Source of the DNA: Polyangiaceae bacterium
GTDB lineage: Bacteria; Myxococcota_A; Polyangia; Polyangiales; Polyangiaceae
DNA: 64,000 nt
Assembly: GCA_025936045.1 (NCBI GenBank)
Contig: JAICUB010000001.1
Location: 62,001 to 126,000, forward strand
Direction: 5' to 3'
Shown here: piece after piece, positions 16,815 through 26,479 of the stretch
Layout: the number at the start of each line of letters is the position of its first letter
Position numbering within the stretch: position 1 is the stretch's first letter
The notes under the pieces: model-generated
The model's input: the letters and a program-made list of their open reading frames with translations, nothing else
Databases searched by the model: none
What the model was told of the DNA's origin: nothing
Position numbers and translations under genes: made by a program

Positions 16815-18394
16815 GCGAGCACGCCTGGTGGCAGCGCGCGGTCGTGTACCAAATTTATCCGCGTTCGTTCGCGGATTCGAATGGGGACGGCGTCGGCGAT
16901 CTGCGCGGCATCATCCAGCGCCTCGATTACCTCGTGGACTTGGGGGTCGACGCGCTCTGGATCTCGCCGATCTACCCGTCGCCGATGGCCGACTTCGGCT
17001 ACGACGTGGCGAACTACACCGACATTCATCCCCTGTTCGGTGACATGGATGACTTGCGGGAGCTCGTGCAGCGAGCCCACGCGCGCGGCCTCAAGGTGAT
17101 TCTCGACTTCGTCCCGAACCACACCTCGAGCGAGCATCCGTGGTTCCTCGAGGCCAAGCGCAGCCGCACGAGCGACGCGCGCAGCTTTTACCTCTGGCAC
17201 GACCCGAAGTCCGACGGCGGTCCGCCCAACAATTGGCTCAGTGTCTTCGGCGGGAGTGCCTGGACCTGGGACGAGGCGAGCGGCCAGTACTACTACCACG
17301 CATTTTTGGCCGAACAGCCCGACCTGAATTGGCGGGAGCCGGCCGTGCGTCGCGCGATGTACGACGTGCTCCGCTTTTGGCTCGAGCTCGGGATCGACGG
17401 CTTTCGCGTCGACGTGCTCTGGCACCTCATCAAGGACGCTGAATGGCGGGATAACCCGCCGAACCCCGACTACCGACCGGGCCAGGCGCCGTACTCGTCG
17501 CTGCTTCCTGCCTATTCGACGGACCAGCCGGAAGTGCTCGACATCGTGCGCGAGATGCGCGGAGTGCTCGACGAGTACGGCGATCGGGTGCTGATCGGGG
17601 AGGTATATCTGCCGGTGAGTCGACTCGTGAGCTACTACGGCGACAAGGGCGACGGCGCGCACCTGCCGTTCAACTTCCAGCTCGTCGTCTTGCCGTGGCG
17701 GGGTCCGCTGATTTCGGCGGCGATCACGGAGTATGAAGCCGCGCTCCCGCCCGGGGCCTGGCCTAACTGGGTTTTGGGCAATCACGACCAGCCCCGCATC
17801 GCGAGCCGAGTCGGGCCGAAGCAAGCGCGCGTGGCCGCCGTGCTCCTGCTCACGTTGCGCGGTACGCCTACCCTCTACTACGGCGACGAGCTCGGACTTT
17901 GCGACGTCGCGATCCCGTCCGAACGGTTTCAGGATCCGCAGGGTAAGAACATCGGCATCAGCCGCGATCCCGCGCGCACACCCATGCAATGGTCGGCCGA
18001 GCCCAACGCCGGCTTCACGACGGGCGTCCCGTGGCTGCCGCTCAGCGACGACTACGAGCGGCTCAACGTCGAAGCCGAAAGTCGAGACGCCGACTCGATG
18101 CTCGCGCTCTACCGGCGACTCATCGCGTTGCGACGAAAAGAGCCGGCCTTGGTGGTCGGAGGTTATCGCCCGCTCGTGGCGGATGCCGACGTCGTCGCCT
18201 ACGTCCGGGAGCACGCAGGCCGGCGCTGGCTCGTCGCGCTGAACCTGAGCTCGGCGGAAAGGCGGCTCTCCCTCGACGCGTCGGACGCGCGCGGCGAAAT
18301 CATCGTCGCCACGAATCGCGAGCGCGAAAGCGAGCACGTCGGCGGCGACATCCGCCTCGGCGCCGACGACGGCTTGGTCGTTCGCCTCGAGTGA
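16811..18394 (+). CDS. GH13 alpha-glucosidase (oligo-glucosidase type)
   Basis: A 527-residue cytoplasmic GH13 enzyme. The four conserved regions are present: DFVPNHTSSEHPW, DGFRVDVLWHL with nucleophile Asp201, IGEVYLP with acid Glu264, and VLGNHDQPRI. It begins with WWQRAVVYQIYPRSFADSNG, as alpha-glucosidases and oligo-1,6-glucosidases do. It probably hydrolyses short alpha-glucans or trims the products of TreZ. The GTG start at 16811 overlaps the treZ stop and is preceded by GGGAG. Confidence 0.9.
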   Translation: MSEHAWWQRAVVYQIYPRSFADSNGDGVGDLRGIIQRLDYLVDLGVDALWISPIYPSPMADFGYDVANYTDIHPLFGDMDDLRELVQRAHARGLKVILDFVPNHTSSEHPWFLEAKRSRTSDARSFYLWHDPKSDGGPPNNWLSVFGGSAWTWDEASGQYYYHAFLAEQPDLNWREPAVRRAMYDVLRFWLELGIDGFRVDVLWHLIKDAEWRDNPPNPDYRPGQAPYSSLLPAYSTDQPEVLDIVREMRGVLDEYGDRVLIGEVYLPVSRLVSYYGDKGDGAHLPFNFQLVVLPWRGPLISAAITEYEAALPPGAWPNWVLGNHDQPRIASRVGPKQARVAAVLLLTLRGTPTLYYGDELGLCDVAIPSERFQDPQGKNIGISRDPARTPMQWSAEPNAGFTTGVPWLPLSDDYERLNVEAESRDADSMLALYRRLIALRRKEPALVVGGYRPLVADADVVAYVREHAGRRWLVALNLSSAERRLSLDASDARGEIIVATNRERESEHVGGDIRLGADDGLVVRLE

Positions 18395-18483
18395 ACCGGG
18401 CTGGCGCACCCGAGGGCCGACGCCGTTGACCGCTCGCACACCGAACGGCAAACCGCGTCGACCCCGGTGCTCGCGATGACGGC

Positions 18484-18774
18484 TTACTGCGTCGGCGTCG
18501 CTCCGCTGCCGCCCGTGCCCGTAGACGTGGTGCCTCCCGCGGGTCCCGTGTCCATCGTGTTCGTGGTTCCACCGGTGGCACCCGAGCCGCCCGTTCCCAT
18601 GCTGGTATTGTCTCCGCCAGCCGTGCCGGACGGCGCGTTCGCACCCTGATTTTCCGAGTTGTGACTGCAGCTGAACGTGCTCACCGCGGCGAGCGTTCCA
18701 AGCAAGCACGCGGCGAACACACCGCCTCGTCCGCTCTTCGGTCGCTTCGTTCGCCCTCGACTATTCTTCATCAT
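18484..18774 (-). CDS. Linker-only lipoprotein
   Basis: A 96-residue protein: a basic N-region (NSRGRTKRPKSGRGG), a hydrophobic stretch and a lipobox-like AVSTFSC, then only Gly/Thr/Ala/Asn-rich linker of the same style as in the CAZymes of this window. No folded domain follows. AGGAG lies about 5 bases before ATG 18774. It may be a remnant of a longer lipoprotein, or a real small surface protein. Confidence 0.6.
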   Translation of the reverse strand: MMKNSRGRTKRPKSGRGGVFAACLLGTLAAVSTFSCSHNSENQGANAPSGTAGGDNTSMGTGGSGATGGTTNTMDTGPAGGTTSTGTGGSGATPTQ

Positions 18775-18900
18775 GATTCTCCTTGATATCGAGCTTGGTT
18801 CGATGCGTTTCGCGCGCTGGGGTTCGCGCGCGCCCCCGGGACGCAGGTTCCGTTCCTCGGGCCTGGGGCAAATCCCGCAGCTTGGCCCGCCTCGGCCCGC

Positions 18901-20121
18901 TCAAGCCTGCCCGGGTGTCGGCCGCTTGACCTGCTTACCGAACGCGCTCGACGTTTTCAGAACGACCTTCTCGCAGTCATCCGTCTTGTTGACGAACATG
19001 TCGTAGCCGCGCGCTGCTTCTTCGAGCGGAAGCGTGTGCGTGACGACGAACGACGGATCGATCTCGCCCTTCTGGATCCGCTCGAGCAGCGGCTTCAGGT
19101 AGCGGTGGACGTGACACTGCCCGCTCTTCAAGGTGAGTGAGCGGTTGACGATGGCGCCCATCGGGAACTGATCGATGAAGCCGCCGTAAACGCCGATCAC
19201 CGAGATGGTCCCGCCGTTCTTGCACGCGCGGATCGCCTGGCGTAGCGCGAGCGGCCTATCGGTCTCGAGCATGATGCTCTGCTTCACGCGATCCATCCCG
19301 TACATGAAGTTCGGCGCGTGCGCTTCCATGCCGACCGCGTCGATGCACGCGTCGGGACCGCGCCCACCCGTGAGCTCCATCAACGCGTCGTACACGTCCG
19401 TTTCTTCGTAATTGATGGTGTCGGTCGCGCCCGCCTTCTGCTCCGCGAGCCGCAGCCGGTACGGGAAGCGGTCAATCGCGACCACGCGCTCCGCTCCGAG
19501 CATTTTGGCGCTCGCGATGGCGAATTGACCGACTGGTCCCGCTCCCCACACGGCGATCACGTCGCCTCGCGTGATGGAGCACATCTCCGCTCCCATGTAG
19601 CCCGTAGGGAAGATGTCGGACAGGAAGAGCACTTGCTCGTCCGTGAGGCCCTCGGGGATTTTGAGCGGTCCCACGTCGGCGAACGGCACGCGCGCGTACT
19701 CCGCCTGGCCGCCGGCATAGCCACCGAGCATGTGCGAGTACCCGAACAAGCCTGCGGGAGAATGGCCCCAGAGCTTCTCCGCCATCCACGCGTTCGGGTT
19801 CGAGTTCTCGCACAAGGACCAGGAGCCCTCGCTGCACGCCGTGCAAGCTCCGCAGGCGATCGGAAACGGCACGACGACCCGGTCGCCGACCTTGAGATTC
19901 GTCACGCCCGCTCCGACTTCGACGACCTCGCCCATGAACTCGTGACCGAGGATGTCGCCGCGCTCGAGCGTGGGGATGAAGGCGTTGTAGAGATGCAAAT
20001 CGGAGCCGCAAATAGCGGTGCTCGTCACCTGTACGATGGCGTCCCGCGCATTCAGAATTTGCGGATCCGGCACGTCTTCCACGCGGACGTCTCGCTTTCC
20101 GTACCAGCAGTTGGCTTTCAC
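18901..20121 (-). CDS. Zinc-dependent alcohol/formaldehyde dehydrogenase family
   Basis: A 406-residue medium-chain dehydrogenase. Catalytic zinc ligands are in AICGSDLH and [12 protein letters not shown]; the structural zinc has four Cys in [15 protein letters not shown]. The Rossmann motif is [12 protein letters not shown]. Length and the long segment around [18 protein letters not shown] resemble glutathione-independent formaldehyde-dehydrogenase-like ADHs. It starts with GTG 20121, overlapping the stop of the SRPBCC gene upstream (GTGA), so the two are coupled. Substrate unknown. Confidence 0.9.
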   Translation of the reverse strand: MKANCWYGKRDVRVEDVPDPQILNARDAIVQVTSTAICGSDLHLYNAFIPTLERGDILGHEFMGEVVEVGAGVTNLKVGDRVVVPFPIACGACTACSEGSWSLCENSNPNAWMAEKLWGHSPAGLFGYSHMLGGYAGGQAEYARVPFADVGPLKIPEGLTDEQVLFLSDIFPTGYMGAEMCSITRGDVIAVWGAGPVGQFAIASAKMLGAERVVAIDRFPYRLRLAEQKAGATDTINYEETDVYDALMELTGGRGPDACIDAVGMEAHAPNFMYGMDRVKQSIMLETDRPLALRQAIRACKNGGTISVIGVYGGFIDQFPMGAIVNRSLTLKSGQCHVHRYLKPLLERIQKGEIDPSFVVTHTLPLEEAARGYDMFVNKTDDCEKVVLKTSSAFGKQVKRPTPGQA

Positions 20122-20765
20122 GACTGCACCGTCCCTTCGACGTTCGGTAACTCCTTCATGGCCGGGGGACGCGCGGAGTGGGTCCCCCGGTGAATGCTCG
20201 CGTCCGAACGCGTGATTTCGCCCGTCTCGAGGATCTGCTTCAAACGGCGCAGGTCGTTCTTCAGTTGTTGCTCGGGGACCGCGTCGAAAAGTCGCAAGAT
20301 CTTGGCCGCGATGGCGCCGCCGGGTGGCTCGAAGCCGACGGTCAGGTGCACCTCGGTGCCGCGGCCGCGTGAGGCGGGGCGAAACAGCACCGCGCCGTGG
20401 TTCACGATCGTCGCGTCCTCCCGAGAGCGCCACGAAATGCGATCGCCGGGGCGATCCGTCACGATGTCCGCTTCCCATTCGACTTTGGCGCCCGCAGGCC
20501 CGCGCGCACACCAATGCGAGCGGCCCGCCGCGTTCACGGTCACGCTCTCGATGCGTTGCATGAAGCGCGGTAGGTTCGAGAAGTCGCGCCAGAACCGATA
20601 TACCTCTTGCGCTTCGCGGCGGATCGTCACGCTCGTCTTGACCGTGACCGTGCGATCGCGCCCGCGCATGATGGAGGTTATTCCCGCAACTGCGGCGCCG
20701 AGTCCCACGCCAATCCCAAACCAACGTGCTCCGCGAGCGAGCTCATCTTGTCCATATGCGTGCAT
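20118..20765 (-). CDS. SRPBCC (cyclase/dehydrase-like) membrane-linked protein
   Basis: A 215-residue protein. Residues 10-32 are a hydrophobic, probable membrane segment ([19 protein letters not shown]), followed by an SRPBCC/START-like domain: [30 protein letters not shown] and [18 protein letters not shown]. Such domains bind lipophilic ligands. ATG 20765 has AGGGAG 7 bases upstream. Coupled by GTGA to the zinc dehydrogenase, suggesting a shared pathway or stress response. Confidence 0.85.
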   Translation of the reverse strand: MHAYGQDELARGARWFGIGVGLGAAVAGITSIMRGRDRTVTVKTSVTIRREAQEVYRFWRDFSNLPRFMQRIESVTVNAAGRSHWCARGPAGAKVEWEADIVTDRPGDRISWRSREDATIVNHGAVLFRPASRGRGTEVHLTVGFEPPGGAIAAKILRLFDAVPEQQLKNDLRRLKQILETGEITRSDASIHRGTHSARPPAMKELPNVEGTVQS

Positions 20766-20989
20766 GTTTGCTCCCTGTGCTCCCCCTCCCGTGCAAGTCA
20801 CGATCCGTGCACGCAGGTCACTTGGTCGTGTCTCGGATCGCGCCCCTGCGCGAGATCGGGGCACCCGTTCCCCGGCGAGGCGATCGAGCGGCCTCGCGGC
20901 AGATCGTCTCGCCGCTAGGGCAGAGCGTCTCGAAGGCCGTAGAATTCTGACGGCTGAAAGCGCGCGCGAGCTACTGCACGCACGTCAAC

Positions 20990-22702
20990 ATGCCGCGACG
21001 CAACCAGGGCCTCCGGGCGAACGTCCACCTTCTCCCCGTGTTACTCGCGGCGGCCGCGCTCGGTTGTTCGTCCTCGGGCGCCGATACGAGCGCCGAGAGC
21101 CCTTCCGGAGGTGTCTCGAACGTCGGTGGCTTTGGCGCGGCCGGCGGGTCCGGCGGTGTAGTGAGTGCCGGCGGATCCGGCGGGACGGTGAATGCAGGCG
21201 GCTCCGGCGGTGTAGTGGGTGCCGGCGGATCCGGCGGAACGGTAAATGCAGCCGGGTCGGGCGGCGCGGTAAACCGGAGTGGAGGTGGAACCGGCGGAGC
21301 AGGCGGAGCTCTAGGGTCGGCGGGGGGTCCGCATGCCGGCAGCGCCAATGCCGGCGTGGGCGGTGCCGGGAAGGGCGGGCGCAGCTCGAGCGGGGGCGGC
21401 AGCGGCGGCGCGGCTGGAAGCGCCAATCAGGCGCCGGACACGGGCGATCTCATCGTTGCGCCCGACGGCACCGACACGGCTCCAGGCACGCTCGACGCAC
21501 CGACCACGCTCACGAGCGCTGTCACGCGCATCGGCGCGGGCCACACCATCTTCGCGCGCGACGGACGCTACGCGTTTGCGCAGCAAGTCACGATTGAGCG
21601 CGACAACAGCGGCAGCGACGGCAACCCGAAACGGCTCGCGCCGTATGCGAGCGAACATCCCGTGCTCGACTTCTCTTCGGAGCCGTACGGCACCGGCTCG
21701 AACCCGCGCGGACTCCAAATCGACGGGAGCTATTGGTACGTCCGCGGCCTCGAGGTGACGGGCGCGGCGGACAACGGCATTTACGTCTCCGGCAACGGTA
21801 ACGTCATCGAAGCGAGCGTGACGCACGGCAACCGCGACACCGGCCTGCAAATCGGCCGCGCGAGCTCGAGCGACGCCGACATGGCGCGTTGGCCGTCGAA
21901 CAATCTCATCCTCAATTGCGAGTCTTACGACAACTACGACGCGCCGCCCGGCGGCGGCGAGAACGCGGACGGCTTCGCGGCCAAGCTCACGGTCGGGACG
22001 GGCAACGTCTTCCGCGGCTGCGTGTCGCACAACAACATCGACGACGGCTGGGACCTCTACACCAAGACCGACACGGGCCCGATCGGCCCGGTCACCATCG
22101 ACCAGTGCATCTCTTACGCGAACGGCACGCTCACCGACGGCACCAGCAACGCCAACGGCGATCGCAACGGCTTCAAGCTCGGCGGCGACGACATTGCCGT
22201 CGCGCACGTCGTGACACGCTCGGTCGCGTTCGAAAACGGGAAGAACGGCTTTACCTGGAACAGCAACCCCGGCGCCATCCGGCTCAGCAACAATCTTGCG
22301 TTCGACAACGTCGAGGGCAACTTCAAGTTCGGCGACAACTCCACCTCGACGAGCGCCGTCTTCACGAACAACGTCTCCTTCTGGACCACGACGGACGACA
22401 CCCAGAGCGATAAAGTGATCGGCACCGATACTCCCGGCACGAACGCGTGGTGGGACGACTCGAAGAACACCGCGTCCGTCGCCTCCACGACCATCGGCGT
22501 CACGTCGGCAGATTTCGCGAGCTCGCTCGCCGGCGTCAAAGTGAAGCGCAACGCCGACCTGAGCCTCGATTTCGCTCCCTTCGCGCTCGACGCCGGGAGC
22601 GACCTGGTCAACGCCGGGGTGGTCCCGCCCGGGACGCTGCCCTTCGACGCCGCGAGCTATTACGTGGGTGCGCCGGATCTCGGTGCGGTCGAAACGCACT
22701 GA
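20990..22702 (+). CDS. PL9-type pectate lyase lipoprotein
   Basis: A 570-residue secreted enzyme. A signal peptide ends in a lipobox (LAAAALGC). Residues 30 to about 145 are a Gly/Ser/Ala linker with 18-residue repeats. From about residue 150 it is a right-handed beta-helix with the PL9 pattern: HGNRDTGLQIGRASS, NLILNCESYDNYD, ENADGFAAKL with the likely catalytic Lys332, and SHNNIDDGWDLYTKTD with Asp residues of the calcium site. It should cleave polygalacturonate by beta-elimination at the cell surface. First gene of the polysaccharide locus. Confidence 0.88.
   Translation: MPRRNQGLRANVHLLPVLLAAAALGCSSSGADTSAESPSGGVSNVGGFGAAGGSGGVVSAGGSGGTVNAGGSGGVVGAGGSGGTVNAAGSGGAVNRSGGGTGGAGGALGSAGGPHAGSANAGVGGAGKGGRSSSGGGSGGAAGSANQAPDTGDLIVAPDGTDTAPGTLDAPTTLTSAVTRIGAGHTIFARDGRYAFAQQVTIERDNSGSDGNPKRLAPYASEHPVLDFSSEPYGTGSNPRGLQIDGSYWYVRGLEVTGAADNGIYVSGNGNVIEASVTHGNRDTGLQIGRASSSDADMARWPSNNLILNCESYDNYDAPPGGGENADGFAAKLTVGTGNVFRGCVSHNNIDDGWDLYTKTDTGPIGPVTIDQCISYANGTLTDGTSNANGDRNGFKLGGDDIAVAHVVTRSVAFENGKNGFTWNSNPGAIRLSNNLAFDNVEGNFKFGDNSTSTSAVFTNNVSFWTTTDDTQSDKVIGTDTPGTNAWWDDSKNTASVASTTIGVTSADFASSLAGVKVKRNADLSLDFAPFALDAGSDLVNAGVVPPGTLPFDAASYYVGAPDLGAVETH
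21149..21256 (+). repeat. 54-bp tandem repeat in lyase linker
   Basis: Two adjacent 54-bp units with a few differences encode the 18-residue linker unit GGVVSAGGSGGTVNAGGS. DNA-level similarity suggests a recent duplication in the linker. Confidence 0.85.
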
Positions 22703-22804
22703 GCCGCGCTCACGAGCCGCCCAACCCGCTGGCAACACCTGTGGGTGAGCTGACTTCAATTTTTGGAACGTGCTGCATTGGGTGCGCCCGCCAACGGAAC
22801 GGCG

Positions 22805-24085
22805 ATGGGCTACTCGGCCGATGCGCGACAGGGGGGTTGGTGGAACAGATGCGTTGTGCATGCCGCAACGCTTCGCATCGGTTCGTGCGTTTTGTGTTTT
22901 GGGGTTGGGTGTAGCCAGGGTGGCGGAGCCTCGCACGACGGCGTGAGTGGTGGCGCGTCCGCGAATGACGCTGGGCGCGCCGGCGCGAGTTTTACGAACG
23001 GTAGCGGAGGCGTCGCTGGGTCGCGCACGGGCGATTCCGTCGGAGGAGGCGGGGCCGTTTCCGGAACGGGCGACACTGCCGGGAGCGCGGGCGCGATTGC
23101 TGCTGGGGGCGTGCCGAGCAGCGGTGGCGCACTGAACGGTGGCGCGCCGAGCGGCGGCGCGCCGAGCGGCGGTGCCCCGAGCGGTTCGTCAGGACGCTCT
23201 GCGCAGGCCGGTGGAGCGTCGAACGCCGGTGGGGGCTCTACTTCCGTCGGGGGCGCCACGACGGGCAACAGTGGGCGCGGCTCCGTCGGAGGCACAGGCA
23301 ACGCGCCGGCATGCTCGAGCTCCACGTTGACGAAGGGCAACCTCAATCGAACCATCCAGGTCGGAGGCACTTCGCGCACGTACATTCTGCACGTCCCGTC
23401 GAGCTACACGGGAACGACACCGGTGCCGCTCGTTCTCGACTTCCACGCCCTCGGCGGCACCGGCAGTCAAGAACAGTCGAGCTCGGGCTATCAGCAGGTC
23501 GCCGACAAGAGCGGCTTTCTGATCGCGTTCCCCGACGGCATCGACAACGCGTGGAACATCGGCCCCTGTTGCACGAATTCTCGCGACGTCGACGATCTCG
23601 GCTTCGCCAAGGCGATGGTAACCGCGATCTCGCAGGACGGCTGCGTCGATGCGACGCGCGTGTACGCGGCCGGCTTCTCGATGGGCGGTGGGATGTCGCA
23701 CTACCTTGCGTGCAACGCCGCGGACGTCTTCGCCGCCGTGGCTCCGGCGTCGTTCGATTTGCTCGTTCCCGACGAGGAGCCGTGCATGCCGTCACGCCCC
23801 ATCAGCGTGCTCGCGTTTCGCGGCACCGCGGATACCGTCGTCCCCTTCGCTGGCGGCCAGGGTTCGAGCGGGCGCGTGACGTTCCTCGGCGCCCAAGGCA
23901 GCTTCGAACGCTGGGCGGGGATCGACGGCTGCAGTGAGCCGACGACGACCGACGGGGATTGCACGTACTACGAGCATTGCAGCGCCGGCGTCGAAGTCGG
24001 GCTGTGCGTGAAACAAGGCGGAACCCACGCGCCCGGCGACCCGAACGTCGGGTGGGCTTTTTTGAGCCAATTCACGCTACCCTGA
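22805..24085 (+). CDS. CE1-type esterase lipoprotein (PHB depolymerase/feruloyl esterase-like)
   Basis: A 426-residue secreted hydrolase. The signal ends in a lipobox-like CFGVGC; a Gly/Ser/Ala linker with repeated GGAPS follows to about residue 165. The catalytic domain has the LpqC/CE1 features: TYILHVPSSYTG, PLVLDFHALGGTGSQ, WNIGPCCTNSRDVDDLGFAK, the nucleophile Ser292 in AAGFSMGGGMSHYLAC, Asp in FRGTADTVVPF, and His in GGTHAPGDP. Likely removes acyl or feruloyl groups from hemicellulose. Start is uncertain: ATG 22805 is taken, GTG 22856 is possible. Confidence 0.82.
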   Translation: MGYSADARQGGWWNRCVVHAATLRIGSCVLCFGVGCSQGGGASHDGVSGGASANDAGRAGASFTNGSGGVAGSRTGDSVGGGGAVSGTGDTAGSAGAIAAGGVPSSGGALNGGAPSGGAPSGGAPSGSSGRSAQAGGASNAGGGSTSVGGATTGNSGRGSVGGTGNAPACSSSTLTKGNLNRTIQVGGTSRTYILHVPSSYTGTTPVPLVLDFHALGGTGSQEQSSSGYQQVADKSGFLIAFPDGIDNAWNIGPCCTNSRDVDDLGFAKAMVTAISQDGCVDATRVYAAGFSMGGGMSHYLACNAADVFAAVAPASFDLLVPDEEPCMPSRPISVLAFRGTADTVVPFAGGQGSSGRVTFLGAQGSFERWAGIDGCSEPTTTDGDCTYYEHCSAGVEVGLCVKQGGTHAPGDPNVGWAFLSQFTLP

Positions 24086-24163
24086 TCGACGCGGCACGCC
24101 GCGAGACCGCGTGCGCCTCATACTGCTCGCGAACGGGTACCAACTCGAACGGAGCCACGCCAT

Positions 24164-25351
24164 ATGACGAACGCTGCACTACGTGCCGCCGTGTTGATTT
24201 CTGCCGCCTGCGGCGCCGCTCTTTCCGCGTGCGGCAACTCCGGCCACGGCGGCGGTACGGGTGGCGCGCCGAACGACGCGGGCGGCTCGACAGGTACCTC
24301 GTCGTCGGGCGCAGGGGGCTCCAATGCAGCCGGCGGTACGCCGAGCACCGGTGGAACCACGAGCGCGTCGGGCGGCACCACGAACTCGACCGGAGGCACG
24401 CAGAGCGGAACCGGCGGCACGAGTCCGACTGCCGGCACGACGAGCAGCGGTATGGCGGGCACGCCTGCCGCGGGCGGGACCTCGGCGGGGAGCGCCGGAT
24501 CCGCAGGCAGCGGTGCCGGAGCAGCGACGGGCGGCGCGAGCAACGGCGGCGCTTGCACCGTCGGTGCGTGGCCGGCGGCCGATCCGACCGTCGCCGGTCC
24601 ATTCGAGACCGTCACTGAGACGAACGTAGGGCCCGCCGCGGGTGAAGGAGCCGACGGCGGTGCGCCGGTCGCGTTCACGCTGTTTCGTCCGAAGGATCTC
24701 GCGCAAGGCGGGCTCTGTCACCCCGTCGTGACGTGGGGCAACGGCACCGGCTCGAGCCCGAGCTTGTACAAGGTCCTGCTCAATCAGCTCGCGTCCCATG
24801 GCTTCGTCGTGATCGCCTCCGACAGCCCCAACGTCGCGCAAGGTGATCCGCCGCCGATGGTCGCGGGCGTCACCTGGGTGCTCGCGCAAAATGACGACCC
24901 CACGAGCGAGCTCTATCGACGTATCGACACGCAGCACGTGGGCGCGACCGGCCACTCGCAAGGCGGCTTCGCAACGACGACGGCGGGCGGCGACAGCAGC
25001 ATCACGACCATCGCCGCGCTCTGCGGAGCGTCGCAGCAGCGCAACTTGCACGGCCCCGCGCTCCTGTACTGCGGCGGCATGGATACGACCGTCCCGTGCT
25101 CCACGATTCAAAACGCGTTCGACGCGATCAACAACCAGCCGATCATGCTCGCGGAGTATCTGACGGCGGATCATGCGAGCTGGGTCACGTTTCGCGGCAC
25201 CAAGCCGAGCCCGGTCGAAGCCACCGTGACGGCATGGATGCGCGTGCAATTGATGGGCGATACGGCGCTCCGTTCGTGGTTCTACGGGCCGTCTTGCAAG
25301 CTCTGCACCGATTCGGCGTGGCAGGTGACTCAAAAAATGATGGACCAGTGA
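24164..25351 (+). CDS. Alpha/beta hydrolase lipoprotein (cutinase/PETase-like fold)
   Basis: A 395-residue lipoprotein (lipobox LSAC) with a Gly/Ser/Thr linker to about residue 127. The catalytic domain resembles the dienelactone-hydrolase/polyester-hydrolase group: GLCHPVVTWGNGTGSS, LASHGFVVIASDSPN, the nucleophile Ser265 in GATGHSQGGFAT, Asp in YCGGMDTTVPC, and His in TADHASWV. The end GPSCKLCTDSAWQ carries two Cys and is shared with the protein at 39582-40925. An esterase of plant wall or storage ester substrates is inferred. Confidence 0.8.
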   Translation: MTNAALRAAVLISAACGAALSACGNSGHGGGTGGAPNDAGGSTGTSSSGAGGSNAAGGTPSTGGTTSASGGTTNSTGGTQSGTGGTSPTAGTTSSGMAGTPAAGGTSAGSAGSAGSGAGAATGGASNGGACTVGAWPAADPTVAGPFETVTETNVGPAAGEGADGGAPVAFTLFRPKDLAQGGLCHPVVTWGNGTGSSPSLYKVLLNQLASHGFVVIASDSPNVAQGDPPPMVAGVTWVLAQNDDPTSELYRRIDTQHVGATGHSQGGFATTTAGGDSSITTIAALCGASQQRNLHGPALLYCGGMDTTVPCSTIQNAFDAINNQPIMLAEYLTADHASWVTFRGTKPSPVEATVTAWMRVQLMGDTALRSWFYGPSCKLCTDSAWQVTQKMMDQ

Positions 25352-25496
25352 GGCGTTTAATTGACGGAAAATGCCCCCGCCGCCCACTGCGCGCTCCTCA
25401 TGCTGGCTTGCTCGTCGCCATTGCCGGTAATATGGAGTGTACGGGTGCCGCACGCGGGCGGAGCGCTAGGGTTACTGTGTCCCTGGAGAGCCTCGC

Positions 25497-26303
25497 GTGA
25501 ACGTTTGCGGACTTTCGATCCTCACTCGCAAAAACTTGGTAGTGCGTCAGTTCGGGAGCGACGCATGGACGCAATTTTTTCGAGAAATGGCGCGCGGACA
25601 CGCGTCCTTTCGCTCGCTCATCACCGCGGAAAGCAGCGTCCCGTTGGCTGCGTTTCTGTCGTTTCACGACGAGCTCATGCGGCGGTTCTTCAAGGAGGAC
25701 GATGCCTCGTACATGCAGCTCGGTCGCGAGGCGAGCCGCTGGGCGGTTCGGGAAGGACCTCTGGGCGAGCTCCTCGACGGGCATGATTTTGCGGCCGTGG
25801 TCGCCTCGCTGCCGCGGTTTCACGCCGCCTATTTCAAAGAGGCAGCCACCTGGTCCGAAGCGTCGGTGACGGGGGACGGCGTCGAATTCAAGGTTCACGA
25901 GCTACCGGCCTGGCATCCGTATTTCGAGCACTTCATCGTCGGATACATCGCCGAGATCTTGGAGCTCTACTGCGCGAACCCCGTTCAAGCGCTGCGCCTC
26001 GGCGGAGGCGGCGGCAGGCAGTACCATTACCTGCTTCACGGCGCGCCCGAGGATGCACTCGTGCCGGGCGCCGACAGCGTTCGCCCGAAGGGGGCGGCGG
26101 AGGTTCCTCCGCTTTCGAATCGCGAGTTCGAGGTGCTCTCCCTGGTTGCACTCGGCCGCACGAACGAAGAAATCGGCACCGTCCTCGGCATTTCGAAGAA
26201 GACCGCGCAGCACCACGTCGCGCACGCTTACCGTAAGCTCGGCGTCTCGGGGCGGGTGGGCGCCACCGTCTGGCTCATGGAGCGCGGGCTCCTCAAAAAC
26301 TAG
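25497..26303 (+). CDS. LuxR-family transcriptional regulator
   Basis: A 268-residue protein. The last 65 residues are a GerE/LuxR DNA-binding domain (LSNREFEVLSLVALGRTNEE, IGTVLGISKKTAQHHVAHAY, RKLGVSGRVGA). The first 190 residues form a domain I cannot name for certain; it resembles myxobacterial DUF2378-like sensory domains (FREMARGHASFRSLITAESS, AWHPYFEHFIVGYIAEILEL). GTG 25497 has TGGAGAG upstream. Set inside the polysaccharide locus, it may control nearby enzymes. Confidence 0.82.
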   Translation: MNVCGLSILTRKNLVVRQFGSDAWTQFFREMARGHASFRSLITAESSVPLAAFLSFHDELMRRFFKEDDASYMQLGREASRWAVREGPLGELLDGHDFAAVVASLPRFHAAYFKEAATWSEASVTGDGVEFKVHELPAWHPYFEHFIVGYIAEILELYCANPVQALRLGGGGGRQYHYLLHGAPEDALVPGADSVRPKGAAEVPPLSNREFEVLSLVALGRTNEEIGTVLGISKKTAQHHVAHAYRKLGVSGRVGATVWLMERGLLKN

Positions 26304-26342
26304 TGCCGCGTCCCGTAGGTAACGATGCGTTCTAGGCGGCAC

Positions 26343-26366
26343 TACACCCAAGCTCGCTTGGGTGTA
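26343..26366 (+). terminator. Perfect hairpin after luxR-type gene
   Basis: An 11-bp perfect inverted repeat, tacacccaagc/gcttgggtgta, with a 2-base loop (or 10 bp with 4), 39 bases after the LuxR stop. There is no T tract, so it is a terminator-like or RNA-stabilising hairpin rather than a classical intrinsic terminator. Confidence 0.5.
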
Positions 26367-26384
26367 TCGAAACCAGAGAGCACC

Positions 26385-26479
26385 GACGGGACAGACCACG
26401 CCAAAAACTAGTGAATTTTGCGGGCCTCACCCGAGTGGGACCCCAAAATCACGATCGATGCGCGTGGTCCCCGGTGTAG
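26385..26479 (-). repeat. Dispersed structured repeat, copy B
   Basis: Read on the minus strand this 95-bp element aligns with 14346-14439 with about ten mismatches and three small gaps. Its hairpin (26411-26452) keeps both stems; one C-to-T change keeps pairing through a G-U wobble. It lies between the LuxR gene and the next esterase gene. Confidence 0.75.

Noticed and set aside
21149..21256. Regular repeats that could look like a CRISPR array
   Set aside because: Units are adjacent without unique spacers, in frame, and code for linker residues. No cas genes are present.
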